From Tsukamurella paurometabola DSM 20162 (lineage in GTDB: Bacteria; Actinomycetota; Actinomycetes; Mycobacteriales; Mycobacteriaceae): DNA of 64,000 nt. The notes beneath the pieces are model-generated. The model was given only the letters and a program-made list of their open reading frames with translations, did not search any database and was not told the origin of the DNA. Positions 17,076-25,873 of the stretch are shown here, piece by piece. Position numbers and translations under genes: made by a program. Position 1 is the first letter of the stretch; each line of letters opens with the position of its first letter. The DNA is taken from NCBI RefSeq assembly GCF_000092225.1, contig NC_014158.1:1674001-1738000 (forward strand). Reading direction: 5' to 3'.

Positions 17076-17963
17076 TTACGGATGCGCCCGCAGGGCCGCG
17101 ATCACCCAGAGCGCCACGGTCACCATCGCAGGCCGCGGCGGCCAGCCGTTGAGCACGCCCAACAGCGACCAGTAGCGCTCCACCCGGGCGTCGGTGAAGG
17201 TCACCATCTGATCCGCCATCGCGGCCCGGTCAGTTCCCACGGGGAGCAGTGCCTCCAGCAGGGCTCCCGCCTCCGCGGACGCCGGATCCGTTCCGGCCTC
17301 CGCGGGGCCACGGGCAGCCTCCAGATCCACCATCACCGGCGGCTCCGTGGCCTGCGCCCCGGTCACCGCCATCTCCCGCGCGCGGGCCCGGAACTCCGGA
17401 TCGGAGACCAGGGCCGCCAACTCGATCCACGCGTCCACCTGTGTGGGCGTCGGATCGTCGGGCAGGACCGCCGGCATCGACCGCATCCCGGTGGCGATGT
17501 GCGCCCCGGGTGCCTCCGGCGCGATCCCGGCGAAAGCCTCGTCGACGAATTCATCAATGATCCGCTGCCGCTCGGCAGCCGACAACGTCGCCATCTCGTG
17601 CATGATTCTCAACTCCTCGGTCGTACTGTTCCTGGTCGCGACCGACCGGAGCACCGCCCGCCGCACGCGCAGCGTGCGGATCTCGGCATCGAGAGCCCTC
17701 GCATGGGCGTCCGCCACCTCGGCCAGGCTGGTCTGCTGTGCGAGAACGGAACGCACCGTCTTCACATCCAGCCCGAGGGTGCGCAGCGTGTGCACCAACT
17801 CCAGCCGGGCCACCGCCTCTGCGTCGTATAGGCGGTAGCCCGCCGCGCTGCGGGTGGCCGGTGGAACCAGGCCCTCGTCGGACCAGAACCGGATCGTCTT
17901 GACCGACAGTCCGGTTCGGGCGGCGAGATCAACGATGCTGAACAGCTCGTCTCGTTCGGTCAC
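17076..17963 (-). CDS. MerR family transcriptional regulator
   Basis: A 295-residue regulator with an N-terminal MerR winged helix (LFSIVDLAARTGLSVKTIRFWSDEGLVPPATRSAAGYRLYD, shown by residues 8-50), a dimerisation helix, and a larger C-terminal helical region (about 110-295) that probably binds the effector. No cysteine pair for metal sensing is apparent, so a small organic ligand is more likely than a metal. The GTG start at 17963 is placed at the predicted transcription start of a MerR-type promoter (17971-18001), implying a leaderless message and autoregulation. It converges on the copper-lipoprotein gene. Confidence 0.88.
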   Translation of the reverse strand: MTERDELFSIVDLAARTGLSVKTIRFWSDEGLVPPATRSAAGYRLYDAEAVARLELVHTLRTLGLDVKTVRSVLAQQTSLAEVADAHARALDAEIRTLRVRRAVLRSVATRNSTTEELRIMHEMATLSAAERQRIIDEFVDEAFAGIAPEAPGAHIATGMRSMPAVLPDDPTPTQVDAWIELAALVSDPEFRARAREMAVTGAQATEPPVMVDLEAARGPAEAGTDPASAEAGALLEALLPVGTDRAAMADQMVTFTDARVERYWSLLGVLNGWPPRPAMVTVALWVIAALRAHP

Positions 17964-17970
17964 GAGGACC

Positions 17971-18001
17971 AGCCTGGAGTCTCCAGTGAGGGGAGAGTCA
18001 A
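17971..18001 (-). promoter_or_regulatory. MerR-type promoter with 19-bp spacer (autoregulatory, candidate)
   Basis: On the minus strand, TTGACT (17996-18001) and CAGGCT (17971-17976) are separated by 19 bp, the overlong spacing that MerR proteins correct by twisting DNA. Inside lies TCTCC-N7-GGAGA. The predicted start of transcription falls on or within 1-2 nt of the regulator's GTG. Confidence 0.65.
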
Positions 18002-19215
18002 GAGATCTGCTGCGGCGACCGCGCCGGACGGGGCTTCTGGCGGGGCCGGCCCACCCACCACTGCGCCTTCGGTGCGCGGCTGAGCAGTTCGACGATGCCG
18101 AGCGTGACCACGATCGTGATCACGTAGGCGACGACGGTGCCGACCGGGCTGGGGAGCACCGCGGTGAGCCACGGCGTCCCGTCTGCGGTCTTCGGCAGCA
18201 GCAGCGCCGACAACACCATCACGTGCACCAGGAACACGCCGAAGGAGCGCTTGGTGCCGTAGGCGGCGAACCGCGTCAGCCGGGGAACGCGGTGGCGGTG
18301 GCGAGCCAGCAGCAGTCCGGTGGTGTAGACGGCTGCCACCAGTGCCACGTACAGGACGAAGTTCGCAGGCTGGAACACCGCGGATGCCACGATCGGCGCG
18401 GTTTCGTCGTCGATCCGCATGCTGTAGAGCGCCAGCGCTCCCGCCATGGTGGCGCCCGCGACGCCGAACACGAGGGGCACGTTGCGCAGGAGCATCGCCT
18501 CGATCCGGTCGCGGTGGAAGGCGGTGAGAACGCCCAGCAGGATGAAGAACTGATACGGGATGAAGGTGGCGTAGATGTGCCAGAAGTTCTCGCCCCACCA
18601 GCCGGTGGTGGGATTCCAGTAGGTGGCCAGTGCGTAGATCGCCACCTGCACGACGCCGCTCACCACGAGCACCCGGCCGTGCGCGCCACGGGTGCGTTCG
18701 GCGAGCGCCAGCACCAGCGGGAACAGGAGATAGATCTGAATGGTGACGAAGATGAAGTACAGCTGGTAACCGTTGAGGCCGCCCCACTTCAGGTTGTCCC
18801 AGAACTCTCCGAAGTTCGACGGAATGGTCGAGAACCGGCCGTCCAGTGCCATATCGAAGACCCAGTAGGCGAACGCCCAGATCACGAACGGGATCACCAC
18901 GAGGGGCAGTCTCTTGCGCCAGAACTGCACCGGGCTCAGGCGCGCGCCGCGCTCGACCACACCGTAGGCCAGCACCAGGCCGGTGAGCGCGAAGAACGTA
19001 TTGCGGGTGAAATGCAGGTTCATCGCGATGGCGTTGGTGACGACGCCGTTCACCTCGTCGTTCGTGTTCGTCATGGCATGCATGAACACGACGAGAAGGA
19101 AGGTGATGGTGCGTACGAAATCGAGTTGATGCAGGTAGCCCCGACCTCGGGCCGCACCCGGCGCGACAGCCCGTGTGGGCGCCACCCTTCGGGTGCTGTC
19201 CAGGTACGAAGCCAT
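17998..19215 (-). CDS. Acyltransferase 3 family membrane protein
   Basis: A 405-residue integral membrane protein of the acyltransferase-3 family, which O-acylates sugars or lipids of the envelope. Start chosen at ATG 19215 (MASYLDSTRRVAP...), shortly before the first hydrophobic segment; the frame is open to 19374 but that part is not protein-like. The typical opening is present: 'LDFVRTITFLLVVFMHAM' with the conserved Arg and His, and about ten further membrane helices are visible. The substrate is unknown. The last codons overlap the MerR promoter downstream. A perfect TTTACCG-N2-CGGTAAA palindrome lies about 100 bp upstream. Confidence 0.8.
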   Translation of the reverse strand: MASYLDSTRRVAPTRAVAPGAARGRGYLHQLDFVRTITFLLVVFMHAMTNTNDEVNGVVTNAIAMNLHFTRNTFFALTGLVLAYGVVERGARLSPVQFWRKRLPLVVIPFVIWAFAYWVFDMALDGRFSTIPSNFGEFWDNLKWGGLNGYQLYFIFVTIQIYLLFPLVLALAERTRGAHGRVLVVSGVVQVAIYALATYWNPTTGWWGENFWHIYATFIPYQFFILLGVLTAFHRDRIEAMLLRNVPLVFGVAGATMAGALALYSMRIDDETAPIVASAVFQPANFVLYVALVAAVYTTGLLLARHRHRVPRLTRFAAYGTKRSFGVFLVHVMVLSALLLPKTADGTPWLTAVLPSPVGTVVAYVITIVVTLGIVELLSRAPKAQWWVGRPRQKPRPARSPQQIS

Positions 19216-19317
19216 GGAGAAGATGGTGCTGTCCAATCCTGCGGGGTTGCTGGACGCGGCCTGGCAAGGGGCTACACCGGGCAGTGGTGCGGAGCTCAGA
19301 CTGCGACGTCCGTTGAG

Positions 19318-19333
19318 TTTACCGGTCGGTAAA
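19318..19333. promoter_or_regulatory. Palindromic operator candidate upstream of the acyltransferase
   Basis: TTTACCGGTCGGTAAA is a perfect inverted repeat (TTTACCG, 2-nt spacer, CGGTAAA), resembling TetR-family operators. It sits in the 199-bp gap between the acyltransferase start and the 3' end of the decarboxylase gene. No adjacent TetR gene exists, so the regulator must be elsewhere. Confidence 0.5.
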
Positions 19334-19414
19334 CTTGCTCCTGCAACGAACGCGCCGACAGTGGCACGGATCACGCGGCACCGTGTCCGATATCTAGTTT
19401 AGCCGTGTGCTTGT

Positions 19415-20803
19415 TCAGTAGTGGAACACCGACCGCGGGGCGGCGCGACCGTCCGCCGCGGACAGGCGCGTGAGCGCCGCCGCGAAATCGTCGCGCAGCT
19501 TGCCCGCCAGATCGCCGGAGAAGCCCTCCCGCACCACGATTCGCAGCACCGTCACCTCCTGCGCGTCGGCCGGCATCGTGTACGCCGGCACCTGCCAGCC
19601 GCAGGTGCGCAGCTCGTGCGAGACGTCGAACGCGGTGAACGGCGCGTCGTCGGCCAAGTGAAGGGTGACCACGGGCAGTGCCGAACCGTCGGTGATCACC
19701 GACAGGTACGGCTGCGCCGCCAACTGGCGTGCGAGCCAGGTGGCGGTGCCGCGCAACGACTCCATCACCCGGGTGTATCCATGCCGCCCGAGCCGCACGA
19801 AGTTGTAGTACTGCCCGATGATCTGCGCGCCCGGACGGGAGAAGTTCAGGGTGAACGTAGGCATGTCGCCCCCGAGGTAGTTCACCCGGAACACCAGGTC
19901 CTCGTCGAGGGCGGCGCGGTCGCGGAAGACCACGAATCCGATGCCCGGATAGGTGAGACCGAACTTGTGGCCCGAGACGTTGATGGACGCGACGCGGGGA
20001 AGCCGGAAGTCCCACTCCAGGTCGGGATCGAGGAACGGCGCCACGAAACCGCCGCTGGCCGCGTCCACGTGCACCGGCACATCGGGACCGCCCGACTCCG
20101 CCACTGCGTCCAGTGCGGCGCAGATGCCTGCGACGTCTTCGTATTCACCGGTGAAGGTGGTACCGAGGATCGCGACGGCGCCGATCGTGTCCGCGTCGAC
20201 CGCGTCCCGCACCTGCTCCGGCGTGATGGTGTACCGGCCGGGCGCGATCGGCAGGTACACCGGCTCGACGTCGAAGTATCGGCAGAACTTCTCCCACACC
20301 ACTTGCACATTGCTGCCCAGCACCAGTTTGGGGCGGCTCGCATCGCCGCCTGCGGCGAGCCGCGCCTTGCGCCAGCGCCACTTGAGCGCCAGGCCCGCCA
20401 GCATCACCGCCTCCGACGAGCCGATCGTCGTCGTTCCCGTCGCCGACAGTGGATCGGCCGGATCGAGGCCGGGAGCGTGGAACAGCTCGGCCACGATCGC
20501 GACGGTCCGCGCATCGATCGCGGAGGTCGCCGGGTACTCGTCGTGGTCGATGGCGTTCTTGTCGAAGGCCTCCGCCATCAACGCCTGACCCTGTGGTTCC
20601 ATCCACGTGGTGACGAAGGTCGCGAGGTTCATCCGGGACTGCCCGTCGAGCATCAGCTCGTCGTGGATGAAGCGATACGCCTCGGCCGGCCCGGTCTCGT
20701 GATCGGCGAGCCGGGCACGGGGGACGGGCTCCGTTCCGAGCCGCCCCGAATACGCGGGCATGAGGACCGAATCATCATCGAGTGGCGTGCTGAACTCGCT
20801 CAT
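19415..20803 (-). CDS. gad: Glutamate decarboxylase
   Basis: A 462-residue PLP-dependent group II decarboxylase that converts glutamate to GABA and CO2, consuming a proton. Start at ATG 20803 (MSEFSTPLDDDSVLMPAYSGR), matching the usual N-terminus. Visible motifs: 'HDEYPATSAIDARTVAIVAELFHAPG', 'GTTTIGSSEAVMLAGLALKWRW', the cofactor pocket 'VDAASGGFVAPF' and the PLP-binding lysine in INVSGHKFGLTYPG (about residue 278). The length is typical. No GABA antiporter gene is adjacent. Confidence 0.92.
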   Translation of the reverse strand: MSEFSTPLDDDSVLMPAYSGRLGTEPVPRARLADHETGPAEAYRFIHDELMLDGQSRMNLATFVTTWMEPQGQALMAEAFDKNAIDHDEYPATSAIDARTVAIVAELFHAPGLDPADPLSATGTTTIGSSEAVMLAGLALKWRWRKARLAAGGDASRPKLVLGSNVQVVWEKFCRYFDVEPVYLPIAPGRYTITPEQVRDAVDADTIGAVAILGTTFTGEYEDVAGICAALDAVAESGGPDVPVHVDAASGGFVAPFLDPDLEWDFRLPRVASINVSGHKFGLTYPGIGFVVFRDRAALDEDLVFRVNYLGGDMPTFTLNFSRPGAQIIGQYYNFVRLGRHGYTRVMESLRGTATWLARQLAAQPYLSVITDGSALPVVTLHLADDAPFTAFDVSHELRTCGWQVPAYTMPADAQEVTVLRIVVREGFSGDLAGKLRDDFAAALTRLSAADGRAAPRSVFHY

Positions 20804-21018
20804 GCGCCGCACGCTACCGGCGAACCGTCCCGTCGGCAGGGCGCCGCGGGCGGCCGTGATTTCCCCCTGCTCGCGGGGCATGGCAGAATGGACCGCTGCT
20901 GACCGGCGCCGGTACGTATGCCGCCCGGCGGTCACGCATCGAGATGGCAAAACCGGGTGCGCCACCCAGGCGCATCGCTGAATTGCACAGTGACTACAAC
21001 GTAAGAGGAACACAGCAG

Positions 21019-21486
21019 ATGTCTGTCAAGATCAAGCTCACGCGGCTCGGCAAGATCCGCAACCCGCAGTACCGCGTCGTGATCGCCGACGCCCGCACCC
21101 GCCGCAACGGCCGTGCCATCGAGTCGATCGGCAAGTACCACCCCAAGGAGGAGCCCTCGCTCATCGAGATCGACTCCGAGCGCGCTCAGTACTGGCTGGG
21201 TGTCGGTGCGCAGCCGACCGAGCCCGTGCTCGCCCTCCTGAAGATCACCGGTGACTGGCAGAAGTTCAAGGGCCTCCCGGGTGCCGAGGGCACCCTGAAG
21301 AAGGCTGCCGAGAAGCCCTCCAAGCTGGACCTGTTCAACGCCGCCCTCGCCGAGGCCGACAAGGAGCCCGCCGCTTCGGCCACCACGCCGAAGAAGAAGG
21401 CCGAGAAGAAGGCCGATGAGGCGCCCGCGGAGGCCGCCGAGGCTCCGGCCGAGGCCGCCGCCGAGGCTCCGGCCGAGGGCGAGTAA
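21019..21486 (+). CDS. rpsP: 30S ribosomal protein bS16
   Basis: A 155-residue bS16. The conserved core is residues 1-80 ([32 protein letters not shown]...). The rest is an Ala/Glu/Lys-rich tail ([22 protein letters not shown]), the usual actinobacterial extension. ATG 21019 follows AGAGGAA. The in-frame ATG at 20944 is rejected because the core starts here. First gene of the rpsP-khpA-rimM-trmD operon; khpA begins at the very next base after its stop. Confidence 0.96.
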   Translation: MSVKIKLTRLGKIRNPQYRVVIADARTRRNGRAIESIGKYHPKEEPSLIEIDSERAQYWLGVGAQPTEPVLALLKITGDWQKFKGLPGAEGTLKKAAEKPSKLDLFNAALAEADKEPAASATTPKKKAEKKADEAPAEAAEAPAEAAAEAPAEGE

Positions 21487-21735
21487 ATGAGCGCCGTCGT
21501 CGCTGATGCCGTCGAGCACCTCGTTCGCGGCATCGTGTCGAATCCCGACGACGTTCGCGTCGATCTCATCACCGGCCGTCGCGGCCGTGTGATCGAGGTG
21601 CACGTGAACCCGGACGACCTGGGCAAGGTGATCGGCCGCAGCGGCCGCACCGCTACCGCCCTGCGCACCCTGGTCACCGGCATCGGTGGCAAGGGCATCC
21701 GGATCGACGTCGTCGACACCGATCGGGTCCGCTGA
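21487..21735 (+). CDS. khpA: KH-domain RNA-binding protein KhpA
   Basis: An 82-residue single-KH protein. The KH signature is in DDLGKVIGRSGRTATALRTLV (about 47-67), with GKVIGRSG as the RNA-contacting loop. KhpA works with KhpB in RNA chaperoning and is always found between rpsP and rimM in this group. ATG 21487 directly abuts the rpsP stop codon. Confidence 0.93.
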   Translation: MSAVVADAVEHLVRGIVSNPDDVRVDLITGRRGRVIEVHVNPDDLGKVIGRSGRTATALRTLVTGIGGKGIRIDVVDTDRVR

Positions 21736-21740
21736 CTCCG

Positions 21741-22262
21741 ATGGAGCTGGTAGTCGGGCGGGTCGCCAAGTCGCACGGCATTCGCGGCGAGATCGTCGTG
21801 GACGTGCGCACCGATTCGCCCGAGCTCCGCTTCGCGGACGGCGCCGTCCTCACCGGACGGCGCCCCCGCGCGAAGGACACTCAGACGTACACCGTGGCAG
21901 CCTCCCGGGAGCATTCCGGGAGGCTGCTGGTGCGTCTGGAGGGCGTCACCGACCGGACCGCCGCCGACGAGCTGCGCGGCACGCTCTTCGTCATCGACTC
22001 CGCCGATGTGCAGCCGAGCGACGATCCCGATGAGTTCTACGACCACGAACTCGAGGGCCTGGCGGTGCGTACCGCGGACGGCACCGAGGTCGGCGTCATC
22101 GCCGAGGTATTGCACCCGCCCGGCGGCGAGCTGCTGTCGGTGAAGGCTCCCGACGGCCGCGAGATCCTCATCCCGTTCGTCACCGCCATCGTCCCGGTGG
22201 TCGACGTGGCCGGTGGGTTCATCGAGATCGATCCGCCCGAGGGGCTGCTGGACCCCGAATGA
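21741..22262 (+). CDS. rimM: Ribosome maturation factor RimM
   Basis: A 173-residue 16S rRNA processing factor that assists assembly of the 30S head. The N-terminal RimM domain opens [28 protein letters not shown]. The PRC-barrel domain (about 95-170) includes '[14 protein letters not shown]' and '[28 protein letters not shown]', the usual C-terminal signature. The gene starts 6 bp after khpA and overlaps trmD by 4 bp (ATGA). Confidence 0.95.
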   Translation: MELVVGRVAKSHGIRGEIVVDVRTDSPELRFADGAVLTGRRPRAKDTQTYTVAASREHSGRLLVRLEGVTDRTAADELRGTLFVIDSADVQPSDDPDEFYDHELEGLAVRTADGTEVGVIAEVLHPPGGELLSVKAPDGREILIPFVTAIVPVVDVAGGFIEIDPPEGLLDPE

Positions 22263-22951
22263 TGCGCCTCGACGTCATCACCATCTTCCCCGAGTACCTC
22301 GCGCCGCTGCGCCAGGCGCTGCTGGGCAAGGCCGTCGACAAGGGATTGCTCGACATCGGCGTGCACGATCTGCGGGACTGGACCCACGATGTGCACAAGG
22401 CCGTCGATGATTCGCCCTACGGCGGCGGACCCGGCATGGTCATGAAGCCCACCGTATGGGGGCCCGCGCTCGACGACGTGTGCCCCGACGATGCGCTGCT
22501 CGTGGTGCCCACTCCGGCGGGCGTTCCGTTCACCCAGGCCATGGCCCAGGAGTGGGCGGGCGAACAGCACATCGTGTTCGCCTGCGGCCGTTATGAGGGC
22601 ATCGACCAGAGGGTCTTCGACGACGCGGCCCGGCGTGTGCGGGTGGCCGAGGTATCGATCGGCGACTACGTCCTGATCGGTGGTGAGGTCGCCGTCCTCG
22701 TCATGGTCGAGGCCTTCGCCCGGCTGATCCCGGGAGTGCTGGGCAACAAGCTCTCCCATCAGGACGACTCCTTCTCCGACGGTGCCGGCGGTCTCCTGGA
22801 GGGCCCGTCGTACACCCGCCCCGAAACCTGGCGCGAACTGACGGTGCCGCCGGTGCTGCTGTCCGGCGACCACGCCAAAGTCGCCGCGTGGCGCCGCGAG
22901 CAGTCCCGGCGGCGGACTGCGGAGCGCCGCCCCGACCTCCTGGGTGAGTGA
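22259..22951 (+). CDS. trmD: tRNA (guanine-N1)-methyltransferase TrmD
   Basis: A 230-residue knotted SPOUT methyltransferase that makes m1G37 in tRNA. The start [18 protein letters not shown], the SAM-binding knot region '[17 protein letters not shown]', '[33 protein letters not shown]' and '[30 protein letters not shown]' are all present. Either of two adjacent ATGs (22259 or 22262) may be used; the first overlaps the rimM stop. Confidence 0.96.
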   Translation: MMRLDVITIFPEYLAPLRQALLGKAVDKGLLDIGVHDLRDWTHDVHKAVDDSPYGGGPGMVMKPTVWGPALDDVCPDDALLVVPTPAGVPFTQAMAQEWAGEQHIVFACGRYEGIDQRVFDDAARRVRVAEVSIGDYVLIGGEVAVLVMVEAFARLIPGVLGNKLSHQDDSFSDGAGGLLEGPSYTRPETWRELTVPPVLLSGDHAKVAAWRREQSRRRTAERRPDLLGE

Positions 22952-22983
22952 CGAAAAACATTCTCGTACAATTGATTTCATCA

Positions 22984-23024
22984 ACCTGAAGAATCTTTCA
23001 GGTTGCTTCAGGTGCGCTTCAGCC
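22984..23024 (+). promoter_or_regulatory. TTCAGGT direct repeats, candidate response-regulator binding site
   Basis: TTCAGGT occurs at 22997-23003 and 23007-23013, followed by a partial TTCAGCC at 23018-23024, so the phasing is 10-11 bp. An inverted copy (ACCTGAA, 22984-22990) forms a 9-bp stem with the first. Heptamer direct repeats spaced one helical turn are typical of OmpR/PhoB-family operators, and such a regulator is encoded at 23467. The hairpin may also serve as the trmD terminator, although no T-tract follows it. Confidence 0.5.
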
Positions 23025-23096
23025 GACCGACGGCACGGTGAATGCATCGGAGCGAACGCTTCGACCCGGGAATCCGGGAACCTCGAAGGAGAACTC

Positions 23097-23387
23097 ATGA
23101 ACGCATCGACGATCCGACGCACGGCGGCCACCATCGGCATGCTCGCTCTGGGAGGCACCGCACTGGGCGTGGGCGCGGCTTCGGCTGCTCCCGCCGCGCC
23201 CGCCCCCACCCAGGATGCAGGGTGTGTCCTGATCACCGATCCCGCGGCACCGGAGGACTACTCGAAGGCGACCTGCACGCCGGTCAGTATCGATAAGGAC
23301 GGAAACCTCCGCGACGCGACGGGGAAGATCTACGGCAAGGCCTCGGACGCGGTCGCCGCGCCCGACGCTGACACCCGCGGGCGCTAG
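23097..23387 (+). CDS. Small secreted protein of unknown function
   Basis: A 96-residue exported protein starting at ATG 23097 with AAGGA upstream. The signal peptide (MNASTIRRTAATIGMLALGG...) is cleaved probably after ASAA. The mature part of about 60 residues has two cysteines ('DAGCVLITDP' and 'KATCTPVS') that could form one disulfide, and a short 'DKDGNLRDATGKIYGKASD' segment. No family recognised. It sits between a run of TTCAGGT repeats and the two-component genes, which suggests it is a target of, or partner to, that system. Confidence 0.7.
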   Translation: MNASTIRRTAATIGMLALGGTALGVGAASAAPAAPAPTQDAGCVLITDPAAPEDYSKATCTPVSIDKDGNLRDATGKIYGKASDAVAAPDADTRGR

Positions 23388-23466
23388 CACCTCGCGGTAC
23401 GACCGGCGGCGGTAATGTCGATGGCGCATGTGCGATCGCCGCCGGTCGTGGCCTGCGAAGGAGTTC

Positions 23467-24141
23467 ATGGTGCCCAGGGTGCTCATCGCCGACGATGATC
23501 AGCGTCTCGTACGCGGGCTCAGTGAGGGGCTCGCGTGCGAGGGCTACGCCGTGGAGACGGTCGGTGACGGTGAGGCCGCACTGATCGCGGCGGACGCCGG
23601 GGAGTTCGATGTGATCGTCCTCGATGTCCAGATGCCCGGCCGCAACGGTTACCAGGTGGTGCGTGAGCTGCGGCGCCGGGAGAATTGGACGCCCGTGCTG
23701 ATGCTGACCGCGAAGGACGGCGAGTACGACGTCGCGGACGGGCTCGACGCCGGCGCCGACGACTACCTGACGAAACCCTTCTCGTATGTGGTCCTGCTTG
23801 CGCGACTGCGCACCCTGCTGCGGCACGGGGCGGCGCGGCGGCCGGTGGTGCTGCGCGTGGGCGGTTTGGAGATCGATGTCGCGGCCCGCAGTGTGACTCG
23901 CGATGGCACGCCGATCAGTCTGACCGCCAGAGAGTTCGATGTCATCGCGACCCTCGCCCGCGAAGCGGGGCGGCCGGTCGCGAAGTCCGACCTCGCTCGC
24001 GCGGTCTGGGACGAAGCGGAAGATGTCGCAGGAAACCGGATCGAGGTCTACATCAGCGCATTGCGCCGCAAGGTCGACGCTCCTTTCGGTACGGAGTCGA
24101 TCGAGACGTTGCGCGGCTACGGCTATCGGATCCGACAGTGA
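23467..24141 (+). CDS. OmpR-family response regulator
   Basis: A 224-residue regulator. The receiver domain (1-115) has the acidic pair ADDDQ, the phospho-acceptor Asp53 in VIVLDVQMPG, and the conserved Lys in 'DYLTKPFSYVVLLAR'. The C-terminal winged helix (about 130-222) contains 'LTAREFDVIATLAREAG' and 'VEVYISALRRKVD'-type sequence ending in RGYGYRIR. ATG 23467 gives the standard N-terminus. It overlaps the kinase gene by 4 bp (GTGA), so the pair is translationally coupled. Confidence 0.93.
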   Translation: MVPRVLIADDDQRLVRGLSEGLACEGYAVETVGDGEAALIAADAGEFDVIVLDVQMPGRNGYQVVRELRRRENWTPVLMLTAKDGEYDVADGLDAGADDYLTKPFSYVVLLARLRTLLRHGAARRPVVLRVGGLEIDVAARSVTRDGTPISLTAREFDVIATLAREAGRPVAKSDLARAVWDEAEDVAGNRIEVYISALRRKVDAPFGTESIETLRGYGYRIRQ

Positions 24142-25214
24142 ATCCGCGAGGCTCGGTGCGGCTGCGGCTCGCGTTCCTGACCGGTGCGGTGGTCTTCGTG
24201 GGGTATGCGGCCGTCGCATGGGGCTTGCTGTGGTTGTTCGGTGACTCCGTGGTCGCGCGGTTGGATGAATCCGTGGTTCCCGGTGATCCGTTCCGAGACA
24301 CCGGCACCGTGGCGGTGGAACAGGTCTTCACCCGATGGGCGCGCATCGGCGTCGTCATCACCGCGCCACTGGCGGGACTGATCACGGGTGTCATCGCCTG
24401 GTACGTCGCCGGGCGGGCTCTGCGGCCGGTCGGGGCCATCGAGCAACGCTTCCGCGCGCTCGCGTCGGGCGATCTGAGTCTTCGGGTGCCGGAGCCCGGA
24501 GGGGACGACGAGGTCGCCAGGCTCGCCCGGACCATGAACGAGACGCTCGAACGCATGGAAGCAGCAGGGGAGCGGCAGCGGCGCTTCGTCGCCGACGCCG
24601 CCCACGAGCTGCGCGGGCCGATCGGCGCGGTGCGCACGGATCTCGAGGTCGCTGCCCGGTATCCGGATCGGATCGACGCGGCGGGTGCGCTGAACGAGGC
24701 ACTGGTCGACGTCGAACGACTGCAGACGGTCGCGACCGATCTGCTCACCTTGGCGCGCCTGGAGTCGGGCGATTCGCCTCCCGCCACGACCTTCCGGATC
24801 TCGGACGTGCTCGACGAGATCGTCACCACCGGCGGGACGGTGACGCCCGTTCGGGGCGCCGTCGAAGCCACGGTGCGTGGTTCGCGGCCACAGCTCACTC
24901 GTCTGGTGCAGAACCTGGTCGACAACGCCGCCCGGCACGCGCGGTCGACGGTGAGCATCACGGTGAGCGCCGACGATACCGCCGTCACCATCGACATCGA
25001 TGATGACGGTTCCGGAATCCCCGCAGCGCACCGAGACCGGGTCTTCGACCGGTTCTACCGCCTCGACGAGGCGCGCAGCAGTGAGGACGGTGGGTCGGGG
25101 CTCGGTCTCGCCATCGTCGCCGAGATCGCCCGCGCGCACGGCGGCACCGTCGTGGTCGAGGACTCGCCCCTGGGCGGGGCCCGCTTCCGCGTGCGCTTGC
25201 CGGCGGCGAAATAG
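24138..25214 (+). CDS. Sensor histidine kinase
   Basis: A 358-residue membrane kinase starting at GTG 24138, within the regulator's stop codon. Two membrane helices (about 8-34 and 70-92) bracket a short outside loop of some 35 residues, so there is little room for an external sensor domain. A HAMP linker follows, then the phospho-acceptor box FVADAAHELRGPIGA (His at about 156) and the ATPase domain with NLVDNAARHA, DDDGSGIP and GGSGLGLAI. It phosphorylates the OmpR-type regulator encoded just upstream. The signal is unknown. Confidence 0.92.
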   Translation: MNPRGSVRLRLAFLTGAVVFVGYAAVAWGLLWLFGDSVVARLDESVVPGDPFRDTGTVAVEQVFTRWARIGVVITAPLAGLITGVIAWYVAGRALRPVGAIEQRFRALASGDLSLRVPEPGGDDEVARLARTMNETLERMEAAGERQRRFVADAAHELRGPIGAVRTDLEVAARYPDRIDAAGALNEALVDVERLQTVATDLLTLARLESGDSPPATTFRISDVLDEIVTTGGTVTPVRGAVEATVRGSRPQLTRLVQNLVDNAARHARSTVSITVSADDTAVTIDIDDDGSGIPAAHRDRVFDRFYRLDEARSSEDGGSGLGLAIVAEIARAHGGTVVVEDSPLGGARFRVRLPAAK

Positions 25215-25295
25215 CGCAATCCGGCCCGCGGTCCCGGTGCCACGCGCGAAGATGATCGCTGTGGGCGTGGGGGCGCCCGCAGACTTGGGGGAGTC

Positions 25296-25598
25296 ATGTC
25301 CGAACACACCGCCGCCGCCGCGCTGCTCGCCGAGGCGCAACGGCGCGAAGCCGCCCTCACTGCGCTGGACGAGGAATTCCGTGCAGCCCGTGTCACCGCC
25401 CGGTCCGGCGATCGGCTGGTCGCCGTCACCGTCGACGTGCGCGGACACGTGGTGGAGGTCGAGCTCGCACCGGGCACACCGCGGTCGCATCCGCCCGAGC
25501 GGCTCGGTCCGTTGATCGCCGAACTCGCCGGGCGCGCAGCGGATTCTTTGGAGGCGCACTACCGGTCGCGGGCCGATCTCGCTGCGGTACCCCGATGA
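25296..25598 (+). CDS. YbaB/EbfC-like small protein
   Basis: A 100-residue protein with a helix - three strands - helix pattern: an N-terminal amphipathic helix (about 3-30), then 'VTARSGDRLVAVTVDVRGHVVEVELAPGT' and a C-terminal helix. This matches the YbaB/EbfC nucleoid-associated fold. In mycobacteria, YbaB-like proteins also occur beside type VII secretion genes. It is the first of four tightly packed genes; its stop overlaps the next start by 4 bp. It is not the canonical YbaB, which sits with recR. Confidence 0.7.
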   Translation: MSEHTAAAALLAEAQRREAALTALDEEFRAARVTARSGDRLVAVTVDVRGHVVEVELAPGTPRSHPPERLGPLIAELAGRAADSLEAHYRSRADLAAVPR

Positions 25599-25873
25599 GC
25601 TTCGAACTCGATCCGGCGGCCTGGGAGCGCGCCGCACGCGCCGTGGACAACCTCGCGGACGGCCTCCCGGCCCCGGTGCACCTGCCGTTGCCGGAGGACC
25701 GCTATGTGCGCGCCCTCGGAACCGTGCCCACCGACTCCGATGCGGCAGCGGTACGGGCACACCGCGCCGCAGTCGCCGAACTGCGCGACCTCGCCGCCCG
25801 GATCCGCGCGGGATCGCGCGCCGCGGTCGACGCCGACGTGGCCGGGGCGGACCGGATCGCGGCCGCCGGATGA
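25595..25873 (+). CDS. EspC/WXG100-like small helical protein (tentative)
   Basis: A 92-residue, almost entirely helical protein (MSFELDPAAWERAARAVDNLADGL...). The opening 'F-x-hydrophobic-DP-x3-x3-A' followed by two Ala-rich helices split by a Pro/Leu turn resembles the EspC and WXG100 families of type VII secretion substrates, though no WXG turn is present. Start ATG overlaps the YbaB-like stop (ATGA 25595-25598) and its own stop overlaps the next gene (ATGA 25870-25873). Assignment rests on length, helicity and company only. Confidence 0.5.
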   Translation: MSFELDPAAWERAARAVDNLADGLPAPVHLPLPEDRYVRALGTVPTDSDAAAVRAHRAAVAELRDLAARIRAGSRAAVDADVAGADRIAAAG

